The notes under the pieces are model-generated. The model was not told the origin of the DNA and did not search any database. It saw only the letters and a list, made by a program, of their open reading frames with translations. Position numbers and translations under genes: made by a program. A stretch of 64,000 nt of DNA from VRUE01 sp963703335 (GTDB taxonomy: Bacteria; Actinomycetota; Thermoleophilia; Solirubrobacterales; 70-9), in NCBI GenBank assembly GCA_963703335.1, contig OY969812.1:2666001-2730000 (forward strand), in the 5' to 3' direction. Below, one piece after another: positions 1 to 7,097 of this stretch. How positions within the stretch are numbered: the first letter of the stretch is position 1; every line of letters begins with the position of its first letter.

Positions 1-785
1 GGGGTGAAGAATTTGGAATGGCGAACCAGCATCTCGGATTTCCCCAGGAAAAGGACGCCAGGGTCGCGCAGAGCAAAGTTGAACTGGGAGAGGATCCGCG
101 CCTGCGCTTCGACCGTGAAGTACATGAGAACGTTGCGGCAGATGAGCAGGTCGATGCGCGAAATCGGAGCGTCCTGGAGCAGCTCGTTGCGGCCAAAGAT
201 CACCGAACGACGCAGGTCTTGGCGGAAGGCGAATCCGTCCTTACTCTCGATGAAGTAGCGCTCGAACAGCTCCGTGGGGACGCTCTCAACGGCTTCGGGC
301 GAGTAGGTCGCCGCCCGCGCCTTGGCCAGCGCCTCCTCGTCGAGGTCCGTGGCGTAGATCTTCACCCGCCGTTTGAAGTCGCTCTCGCCGAGTGCCTCGA
401 TCAGGACCATCGCAATCGTGTACGCCTCCTCACCGGAGGCGCAGCCGGCCGACCAGATTCTGATCTGTTTCCCGTCCGGAACCCTTTCGAGCAACTGCGG
501 GACGATGGTCGATGCGATGTAGTCCCACGCCTCGGGGTCGCGGAAAAAACTCGTCACATTGATCAGGATGGCGCTGAAGAGTTCGTCGAACTCGCGCGGA
601 TTCGTCTCCAGGTGGTCGGCGTATGACTCGTAGTCGGCGGCGCCGACCGTCAACATGCGCCTCTGGATGCGTCGCGCCAGAGTTGGCCGCTTGTAGCCGT
701 CGAGATCGAGGTTACGGGTCTCCTTGAGGTACAGGAGGAAAGCCTCGAGGTCCTCATCGGTAGTTGCCGCTGTTGCCTCGATCAC
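1..785 (-). CDS. cheR: CheR-type chemotaxis methyltransferase (3' end cut by window)
   Basis: Reading the minus strand from a GTG at 785 gives 261 codons open to the window edge. The N-terminal helical part (LARRIQRRM) is followed by the SAM-binding domain with SAGCASGEEAYT and, further on, IDLLICRNVLMYF, both typical of CheR. Family role: S-adenosylmethionine-dependent methylation of glutamates on chemoreceptors. The GTG overlaps the TGA of the upstream cheB (shared GTGA), so the two are translationally coupled. Whether extra PAS or kinase domains follow cannot be seen. No receptors, cheA or cheW lie in view, so the pair may serve a stress or signalling pathway rather than motility (inference). 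Confidence 0.9.
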   Translation of the reverse strand, partial: MIEATAATTDEDLEAFLLYLKETRNLDLDGYKRPTLARRIQRRMLTVGAADYESYADHLETNPREFDELFSAILINVTSFFRDPEAWDYIASTIVPQLLERVPDGKQIRIWSAGCASGEEAYTIAMVLIEALGESDFKRRVKIYATDLDEEALAKARAATYSPEAVESVPTELFERYFIESKDGFAFRQDLRRSVIFGRNELLQDAPISRIDLLICRNVLMYFTVEAQARILSQFNFALRDPGVLFLGKSEMLVRHSKFFT

Positions 786-1858
786 CGACTCGCCTCCGTT
801 ACGGTCTCACTATTGGCGCTGCGGAGGCGGAGGATCGTCTTGCGGACGTCATCGGCGTGGCCGGCGGCGCTGGCCGCGCTTTTTTCTAGCTCCGCCTGCT
901 TCATGACGGCACCGCGGCGCGGGCTCCGCGCGGCGATCTGTCGCAGTAGTTCGGCGCGTTCCTGGAGCGTGCGCACCGCTTGCCACAGCGTCGACTCCAA
1001 GTCGGCGCTCTGCTGCTCGACCAGACTCTCCGGCGTGTAGCTGTGACCTGCCTGGCAGGTAAGACGGATGACACCGCCGCCAGCATGCTCGACCAGTACG
1101 CCGCCGCAGGTCGGACAGGTGAGGAGCAGCTCGCTTGTCCGCGGCGGCTTAAGAGCGGACCCAGGGGCCCGGCGGCTGGCCTTCTGGCGGGCTGTTTTCG
1201 CCTCGTCGAGCAGGCGTGGCACGCCGAGCAGTTCGCAGAGCACGCCGCCAAGCTCGTCCAGACGGGCGACCCGGTCGGGTTCGACCTGGTCGATGGCATT
1301 GCGTGGCATGTCGCCGAAGGAGGCGTCGTCGGGGTCCTGCACGACCGTGGCGCCTCCGTATGCCTTGATCAGGCGCAGCCCCTCAGCGCCGTCGTCGAGC
1401 GTGCCGGTGAGCACGACGCCGATCACGCGGCGGTTATACGTCCGGGCCGCGCTGAGGAAGAACTGGTCGATGGCCGGCCGGTGGCCTTTTTCGGGGGGCC
1501 CGGCGCTGAGCCGAATCGAGTCCCCGTGCAGCAGCGTGTGGAAGCTGGGCGGGGCGACGTAGACGTGTCCGTGCACCAGTTGCTCTCCGTCGCGCGCCCT
1601 GCTCACCGGCAGCCGGGCTGCCCGGTCGAGAATGCCGTGCAAGTGGCTCGGCCCCGAGGGCATCATGTGCAAAACGACCAGGACAGCTGCCGGCAGGTGG
1701 GCCGGCAGGTCAGCGACGAGGCGCTGCAGCGCCTCCACTCCACCCGCAGAGGCGCCGACGACGATCAGGTCGCGCTGGACGGCCGGTCCGGCATCTAGCG
1801 GGCTCTCTCGATCGGGTACTCCCGGGGTATCCAGCACCCGCTCAGTATCGCATCGCAA
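782..1858 (-). CDS. cheB: CheB-type methylesterase with C-terminal zinc-ribbon-like extension
   Basis: 358 residues. The catalytic domain (about 30-220) has GASAGG with the nucleophile Ser near 37, His in LHMMPSGPSH near 64, and GTLDDGAEG carrying the acidic residue. There is no N-terminal receiver domain, so this is a stand-alone CheB not controlled by direct phosphorylation. A C-terminal extension holds CPTCGG and CQAGHSYTPESL, a likely Cys4/Cys-His metal ribbon, then a helical tail (LWQAVRTLQERAELLRQIA). Family role: demethylation or deamidation of receptor glutamates. Directly upstream of and overlapping cheR. The exact start is uncertain; Met at 1858 precedes about 28 residues without homology to the fold. 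Confidence 0.88.
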   Translation of the reverse strand: MRCDTERVLDTPGVPDRESPLDAGPAVQRDLIVVGASAGGVEALQRLVADLPAHLPAAVLVVLHMMPSGPSHLHGILDRAARLPVSRARDGEQLVHGHVYVAPPSFHTLLHGDSIRLSAGPPEKGHRPAIDQFFLSAARTYNRRVIGVVLTGTLDDGAEGLRLIKAYGGATVVQDPDDASFGDMPRNAIDQVEPDRVARLDELGGVLCELLGVPRLLDEAKTARQKASRRAPGSALKPPRTSELLLTCPTCGGVLVEHAGGGVIRLTCQAGHSYTPESLVEQQSADLESTLWQAVRTLQERAELLRQIAARSPRRGAVMKQAELEKSAASAAGHADDVRKTILRLRSANSETVTEASR

Positions 1859-1926
1859 CCCAAGTTTGGCGGCAAAAACTACTCGTAGGTCAAACGTCGT
1901 TTGCGCAATGTTGGGAATATCTGCCG

Positions 1927-3441
1927 ATGGCCCGCCAGCATGACTTCCAGCCGGACCACGAAGTAGCGGTCGTCGGTGCCGGCTTCTCCGGCATCGGCAC
2001 GGCGATCAAGCTCGATCGGGCGGGGATGCGGAACTGGGTTCTGCTCGAGGCAGGGGACGGGGTGGGGGGTGCGTGGCACTGGAACACCTATCCCGGGATC
2101 GGCGTCGACATTCCCTCCTTCAGCTACCAGTTCTCCTTCGAGCAGCGGGCTGACTGGTCGCGGGTTTATGCGCCCGGGGACGAGCTGAAGGCTTACGCCG
2201 AGCATTGCGTCGAGAGCTACGGACTGCGCTCGCGGATTCGTCTCAACACCGAAGTCATCGCCGCGAGCTTCGACGCCGAGCGGCACCTCTGGCGCCTCCG
2301 CACGGGCGCCGGCGGCGAGCTGACGGCGCGCTTCCTGGTCGGCGCGACTGGCGTCTTCACCCAGCCAAAGCCGCCCGAAATCGCCGGGCTCGACTCCTTT
2401 GCGGGGACCGTGATGCACACGGCGCGCTGGGACCACGAGCAGGATCTGCGCGGCCGCCGGGTGGCGGTGATCGGAACCGGCGCCTCCGCGGTCCAGGTGA
2501 TTCCTTCGATCGCGCCCGAAGTCGAGAAGCTGGTGGTGCTGCAGCGGACGCCGATCTGGTGCCTGCCCAAGCCAGACGCGCGGTTGAGCCCGCGGGTGCG
2601 GCAGTTGCTCGAACGCATACCCGGCGCCCAGGCGCTGGCGCGTGCCCTGAGCCAGGCCTTCGTCGAGGTCAATTTTCCCCTGCCGGCCCACTTCCACGGC
2701 GTCGTGCCGCTGGCCAGTGGGGCGGAACGGCTTGGACACAGGCACCTGCGCCGCCAAGTCCGCGATCCGACGGTGCGCGACAAGCTGACACCGCGCTACG
2801 GGCTGGGCTGCAAGCGGCCGAGCTTCTCCAACACTTACCTGCCGACGTTCAACCGGCCCAACGTCGAGCTGAAGACCGCGTCGATCGAGGCGATCACGCC
2901 AAGCGGGGTGCGCACCGTGGACGGCAACGAGCACGAGATCGACGTCCTCATCCTCGCCACCGGATTCCAGGTCTTCGACCGCGGCAACATCCCACCCTTT
3001 CCGGTGCACGGCGGCGATGGTGTCGAGCTCGCCCAGTGGTGGGACGAAAACCGTTTCCAGGCCTACGAGGGGGTGAGCGTGCCTGGCTTTCCCAACATGT
3101 TCCTGATCCTCGGCCCCTACGGCTTCAACGGAGCCAGCTACTTCACCCTGATCGAGAATCAAGCCCGGCACATCGTTCGCTGCCTGCGCCGCGCGCGCAA
3201 GACGGGCGCGACCGCGGTCGAGGTCAGCCCCGAGGCGAACCGGCGCTACTTCGAGACGATGCTCTCGCGCCGCGGCCGCCAGGTCTTCTTCACCAACAAC
3301 TGCGCCGGGGCAAACAGCTACTACTTCGATTCACACGGCGACGCGCCCTTCAGGTCGGCGACGACGCTCGAGGTGGCCTGGCGCAGCGCCCACTTCGACC
3401 TCGACGACTACAGCTTCAGCCGGCTCCCGCTGTCGGCTTGA
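1927..3441 (+). CDS. flavin-containing monooxygenase, Baeyer-Villiger type
   Basis: 504 residues with the two Rossmann motifs of class B flavoprotein monooxygenases: GAGFSGIG for FAD near residue 17 and GTGASAVQ for NADPH near 183. Between them lies FAGTVMHTARWD, a good match to the Baeyer-Villiger fingerprint FxGxxxHTxxW. Family reaction: NADPH and O2-dependent insertion of oxygen next to a ketone, or S/N oxidation. Full length for the family. The substrate cannot be told from sequence. It stands alone, divergent from cheBR, and its 3' end overlaps the convergent membrane gene by 26 bases. Confidence 0.9.
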   Translation: MARQHDFQPDHEVAVVGAGFSGIGTAIKLDRAGMRNWVLLEAGDGVGGAWHWNTYPGIGVDIPSFSYQFSFEQRADWSRVYAPGDELKAYAEHCVESYGLRSRIRLNTEVIAASFDAERHLWRLRTGAGGELTARFLVGATGVFTQPKPPEIAGLDSFAGTVMHTARWDHEQDLRGRRVAVIGTGASAVQVIPSIAPEVEKLVVLQRTPIWCLPKPDARLSPRVRQLLERIPGAQALARALSQAFVEVNFPLPAHFHGVVPLASGAERLGHRHLRRQVRDPTVRDKLTPRYGLGCKRPSFSNTYLPTFNRPNVELKTASIEAITPSGVRTVDGNEHEIDVLILATGFQVFDRGNIPPFPVHGGDGVELAQWWDENRFQAYEGVSVPGFPNMFLILGPYGFNGASYFTLIENQARHIVRCLRRARKTGATAVEVSPEANRRYFETMLSRRGRQVFFTNNCAGANSYYFDSHGDAPFRSATTLEVAWRSAHFDLDDYSFSRLPLSA

Positions 3442-3652
3442 GTAGCCCCCAGAGCGAGACGATCGCCCAGGCCCCCTCGAGCAGCAGGAAGCCCCACTGC
3501 GCGCCGGCCGCGGCAAGTACGGCGAGGATGATCGAGCCGACCAGGTTGAGGCTGAGGTAGAGACGGGACTGCGGGTCGAGGCGCTCGACCTGCGCCGCGA
3601 CGTAGGCCGTCAGTATCAGCGCCGCGCCGATCACCTGGATGACTTGGTCCAC
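3416..3652 (-). CDS. small membrane protein, CBU_0592-like
   Basis: 78 residues with three hydrophobic stretches: QVIGAALILTAYVAAQ, YLSLNLVGSIILAVLAA and WGFLLLEGAWAIVSLWGLL. This pattern and length fit the CBU_0592-like small integral membrane proteins, whose function is unknown. The stop lies inside the end of the convergent monooxygenase gene. The start is 72 bases from the ogt start on the other strand, so the short gap probably holds divergent promoters. Confidence 0.7.
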   Translation of the reverse strand: MDQVIQVIGAALILTAYVAAQVERLDPQSRLYLSLNLVGSIILAVLAAAGAQWGFLLLEGAWAIVSLWGLLKPTAGAG

Positions 3653-3724
3653 GTTCCCAGGCTATTCCGGGTCGGCGTTTCCACCTCACGTGGCGACCGC
3701 GGCGGGCGTTATCTATGTGAGGGC

Positions 3725-4267
3725 ATGCAATCGACCTGGAGCATCTACGAGAGCCCACTGGGACCACTGACGGTGATCGCCGGCTCGGCGGGAATCAGGG
3801 GCGTGTGCTTCCCCGGCCACTCACCTAGGTTGCCGGAGCAGGCACGTCGCTCGATGCCGGCGGTGAAGGGACAGCTCGACGCCTACTTCGCCGGCGAGCG
3901 TCAGGCCTTCGAGCTGGACCTGGACCTCCGTGGCACGCCCCTGCGGCTGCGCGTCTGGGAGCAGCTTGGCGAGATCCCCTACGGCGCCACGACCACCTAC
4001 GGCGATCTCGCCGCCCGAATCGACGATTCGCTTTACCCGGATGACATCGAGGCCTACAAGCGCGTCCGGCTCGCCGCCTCGATCATCGGCCGGACCCCGA
4101 CGCCGATCCTCGTGCCCTGTCACCGGGTGATCGGCGCCGACGGCTCGCTTACCGGCTACGGCGGCGGCCTGGAGAGAAAGCAAGCGCTGCTCGACCTCGA
4201 GAGTGGGGGCCACTTCGGACCCCCGCCGGAGCCGCGCTGGTCAGATCGCCAGCTGCCGATGTTGTGA
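3725..4267 (+). CDS. ogt: methylated-DNA--protein-cysteine methyltransferase
   Basis: 180 residues from the ATG at 3725; an upstream in-frame start at 3644 would add 27 residues without homology and is rejected. Carries the invariant alkyl-acceptor motif PCHRVIGADGSLTGYGGG, with the active Cys in PCHRV, and the helix-turn-helix region YGATTTYGDLA. Family role: suicidal direct reversal of O6-alkylguanine in DNA. A short insert (DSLYPDDIEAYKRVR) replaces the usual loop before the active site. It stops six bases before the convergent SDR gene. Confidence 0.93.
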   Translation: MQSTWSIYESPLGPLTVIAGSAGIRGVCFPGHSPRLPEQARRSMPAVKGQLDAYFAGERQAFELDLDLRGTPLRLRVWEQLGEIPYGATTTYGDLAARIDDSLYPDDIEAYKRVRLAASIIGRTPTPILVPCHRVIGADGSLTGYGGGLERKQALLDLESGGHFGPPPEPRWSDRQLPML

Positions 4268-4272
4268 GTCCG

Positions 4273-5037
4273 TCAGCCCTGTTGCTCGGTTGGGCGGATC
4301 AGGACCTCGTTGATGGAGACGTGCCAGGGGCGGGTCACGGCGTAGGCGATCGCGTCGGCGACGTCGGCGGACTCGAGCATGTGGAGGTCCGCGAAGCGCT
4401 GCCTCACTTGCTCCCTCACTCCGTCGCGAATGTGGTCGGAGAGCTCCGTGTCCACAGCGCCGGGCTCGATGATTGTTGACCTCACTTTGCGGGTGGCGAA
4501 CTCTTGGCGGAAGGACTCGCTGAAGGCACCCACTCCGTGCTTGGTCAGGTTGTAGACAGCTGAGCCTGCGCGGGCGAGGCGGCCGGCGACAGAGCTGATG
4601 TTGACCACGTCTGCGCAGCCGCGCTCAGAGTTCTCGGCCGCTGTGAGCAGGTGCGGCAGCGCCGCGTGTGTGGTGTTGATCAGTCCCTTGAGGTTGAGGT
4701 CGATCATCCGGTCCCACTCCTCGGTTGGCGCATCCTCGATCGGCCCCAGCAGCATCTGACCGGCGTTGTTGACGAGGATGTCGAGCCGGCCCAGCTCCTC
4801 GACCGCGCGGTCCACCGCGGCGATCGCTTGCGCTTGATCGGTGACATCGGACTGGATTGCCAAGGCGGTATGGCCTTGGCCGCCGATCTCGCTGGCCAAG
4901 CGCTCCAAGCGCTCCAGCCGGCGGGCCGCCACCGCGACTTTGGCGCCCTGGCTCGCGAGCGCCCGCGCGGTTGCCTCACCAATTCCACTGCTGGCGCCCG
5001 TGACCAGTGCAACGGTTCCGGCGAGTGGGCTGTTCAT
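4273..5037 (-). CDS. short-chain dehydrogenase/reductase
   Basis: 254 residues starting at the ATG at 5037, chosen because the conserved core begins MNSPLAGTVALVTGASSGIG; the longer frame from 5121 adds 28 unlikely residues. Classical SDR motifs: TGASSGIG for the dinucleotide, NNAG, and the catalytic YNLTK following ISSVAG. The Arg-rich segment AARRLERLERL after beta-2 suggests NADP preference (inference). Substrate unknown. Divergent from the ZIP-like gene with a 44-base gap. Confidence 0.9.
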   Translation of the reverse strand: MNSPLAGTVALVTGASSGIGEATARALASQGAKVAVAARRLERLERLASEIGGQGHTALAIQSDVTDQAQAIAAVDRAVEELGRLDILVNNAGQMLLGPIEDAPTEEWDRMIDLNLKGLINTTHAALPHLLTAAENSERGCADVVNISSVAGRLARAGSAVYNLTKHGVGAFSESFRQEFATRKVRSTIIEPGAVDTELSDHIRDGVREQVRQRFADLHMLESADVADAIAYAVTRPWHVSINEVLIRPTEQQG

Positions 5038-5081
5038 CGCGTTCCCTTCGGTCGTGCAGCGGTTTAAGAGAGAATCACAGC

Positions 5082-5810
5082 ATGACTGCCGCATTGGGCT
5101 GGGGCGCGCTGGCGGCTTCATCGCTGGTACTCGGCGCGCTGCTTGCGTTTGCCCGGAGATGGCCGGCTCGCCAGGTCGGGTTGGTCCTGGCCTTCGGCGC
5201 CGGTGCGCTGATCTCCGCCGTCAGCTTTGAGTTGGCGGCGGAGGGGCTCCGGGTCGGCAGCCTTGGAGCTACCGCTCTCGGCCTTGGCGTGGGAGCGCTC
5301 ACCTATTTCGCCCTCGACGGGCTGATCGCCAGCCGTTCCTCATCCGGCCGTGGCCGCGCCGGCCGCGCCGGCGGCTCCGAACCTGGAACCGCGCTAGCAC
5401 TTGGTGCTTTCCTCGACGGAATCCCGGAGCAGCTCGTGCTCGGAATCGGGTTGGCAGCGGGAGAGGGGGTCGGCGTCGGGCTCCTCGTCGCGATCTTCGT
5501 CTCTAACCTCCCCGAGGCGATCGGCTCGGCAAGCGAGATGCGCAAAGCGGGTACCGAGCGGGCAAAGATCCTGCGCCTCTGGAGCGTCGTTGCCGCGATC
5601 TGCACGCTCGCCAGCGTCGCCGGATACGCGATCGCCGATGCGGCTTCAGGTGAGCTTCGAGCTGGCATAGACGGTTTTGCCGCGGGCGCGCTTCTGGTGA
5701 TGCTGATCGACTCGATGATTCCCGACGCGACCAAGGAGTCGGGTCGTGTCGCCGGTTTGGTCACGACGCTCGGCTTCGCCGTGGCGACCGCGCTATCGAG
5801 CATCTCCTAG
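5082..5810 (+). CDS. ZIP-family-like metal transporter
   Basis: 242 residues, mostly hydrophobic with about seven or eight membrane segments. The fourth and fifth helices show GAFLDGIPEQLVLG and SNLPEAIGSAS, which correspond to the metal-path motifs of ZIP proteins (H/DxxPE and NxPE). A Ser/Gly/Arg-rich loop (SRSSSGRGRAGRAGG) takes the place of the His-rich cytoplasmic loop. Probable divalent metal uptake or efflux at the cytoplasmic membrane. Start at the ATG at 5082; the frame from 5007 would overlap the SDR start. Confidence 0.8.
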   Translation: MTAALGWGALAASSLVLGALLAFARRWPARQVGLVLAFGAGALISAVSFELAAEGLRVGSLGATALGLGVGALTYFALDGLIASRSSSGRGRAGRAGGSEPGTALALGAFLDGIPEQLVLGIGLAAGEGVGVGLLVAIFVSNLPEAIGSASEMRKAGTERAKILRLWSVVAAICTLASVAGYAIADAASGELRAGIDGFAAGALLVMLIDSMIPDATKESGRVAGLVTTLGFAVATALSSIS

Positions 5811-6068
5811 CTCGCGCTCGCGCTCTGCAGCCTTGCGCTCGTTGAGCTCGGCCTCGGCTGCTGTTCTGCGTGCTCGCTCCTGCGCCAGCTCCGCCTCGCT
5901 GCGGGCGCTGTCGGCCTGCTCGCGATGGTGGCTGACGTCATCGCGAAGAGCCTCGTTCTGCACGCGACCAAGCGCCCGTTCGCGCTTGCGACGTGCGGCG
6001 GCTGCGACCAAGGCGGCAATCACGACCAGGGCAACGACAACGATTACGACGATCAGGACGGTGGACAT
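5793..6068 (-). CDS. membrane-anchored coiled-coil protein
   Basis: 91 residues. One N-terminal transmembrane helix (STVLIVVIVVVALVVIAALV) is followed by a charged, Ala/Glu/Arg-rich region with heptad character (EQADSARSEAELAQERAR). I recognise no function; such proteins are common in actinobacteria. It overlaps the end of the convergent ZIP-like gene by 18 bases and is divergent from the YihY gene. Confidence 0.65.
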   Translation of the reverse strand: MSTVLIVVIVVVALVVIAALVAAAARRKRERALGRVQNEALRDDVSHHREQADSARSEAELAQERARRTAAEAELNERKAAERERELGDAR

Positions 6069-6191
6069 CGAAATCCCTCCTCAGATGGGCTTGGATCAAA
6101 TCCTCTAACCGGCTCTTGGGGTACCCGGAGGCGAGTGAGGGAAACGCCGCCCGGCCACGTTCGTGCAAGGCCGAATCGGGTACGGAAAGGC

Positions 6192-7097
6192 ATGCCGGAA
6201 GACGGAGAGAGCCCGGGGGCCTGGGCCACCCTGAAACGCACCGCTCGTGAGTTCCGCCAGCACAACCTGACCGACTGGGCGGCCGCGCTCACCTACTACG
6301 GCCTGCTCTCCCTTTTCCCCGCTCTGATCGCGATGGTCTCGCTGCTAGGCCTCTTCGGCGATCCGAAGACGACGACCGCGAGCGTGACCGAAATCATCAC
6401 CTCGATCGGCCCGGACTCGGCCGCGCAGACGTTTGAAGGTCCGATCGACTCCGTCGTCTCGAACCAGCGCGCCGCGGGGTTCGCCTTCGTGCTCGGGTTG
6501 GCGGTGGCGCTGTGGTCGGCGTCTGCGTACATCGGTGCCTTCATGCGCGCATCCAATGTCATCTATGAAACCCCCGAGGGCCGTCCCTTCTGGAAGCTGC
6601 GACCGCTGCAACTGGCCGTGACTCTGGTGATGGTCGCGTCCGTGGCCTCGTTGGCGCTCAGCCTCGTCCTCACGGGGCCGATCGTCGAGGCGATCGCCGA
6701 GCCGGTTGGGCTGAGCGGCACGGCAGTGGATATCTGGAGCTTCGCCAAGTGGCCGGTGATGGTGGCGATCTTTGTGCTCATGGTCGACCTCCTCTACTAC
6801 GCCTCGCCGAACGCGAAGCTGCGCGGTTTTCGCTGGGTGACTCCCGGTTGCTTGGTCGCTCTCGTGGCCTGGATCATCGCCTCCGCCGCCTTCGCCCTCT
6901 ACGTCGCCAACTTCGGCTCCTACGACAAGACCTACGGCACCCTCGGCGGTCTCGTCGCCCTGTTGGTCTGGCTCTGGATCAGCAACCTGGCGATCCTCTT
7001 TGGCCACCAGCTAAACGCCGAGCGCGAGCGCAGCGCCGAGCTCCAGGAGGGAGTGCCACGGGCTGAGCACGAGATTCAGCTCGAGCCACGGGCCTAG
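6192..7097 (+). CDS. YihY/BrkB family inner-membrane protein
   Basis: 301 residues from the ATG at 6192; the open frame extends upstream but those residues are low-complexity and unlike the family. Conserved features of the YihY (formerly 'RNase BN') family: AALTYYGLLSLFPALIAM near the start, SAYIGAFMRA, and the C-terminal YGTLGGLVALLVWLWISNLAILFGHQLNAE. Six membrane segments. Function in the family is unsettled; possible transporter. Its stop abuts the stop of the convergent repeat protein. Confidence 0.9.
   Translation: MPEDGESPGAWATLKRTAREFRQHNLTDWAAALTYYGLLSLFPALIAMVSLLGLFGDPKTTTASVTEIITSIGPDSAAQTFEGPIDSVVSNQRAAGFAFVLGLAVALWSASAYIGAFMRASNVIYETPEGRPFWKLRPLQLAVTLVMVASVASLALSLVLTGPIVEAIAEPVGLSGTAVDIWSFAKWPVMVAIFVLMVDLLYYASPNAKLRGFRWVTPGCLVALVAWIIASAAFALYVANFGSYDKTYGTLGGLVALLVWLWISNLAILFGHQLNAERERSAELQEGVPRAEHEIQLEPRA

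Noticed and set aside
18..626. Long plus-strand open frame
   Set aside because: Shadow of cheR on the minus strand, which carries clear motifs.
1879..3171. 430-codon minus-strand open frame
   Set aside because: Antisense to the Baeyer-Villiger-type monooxygenase.
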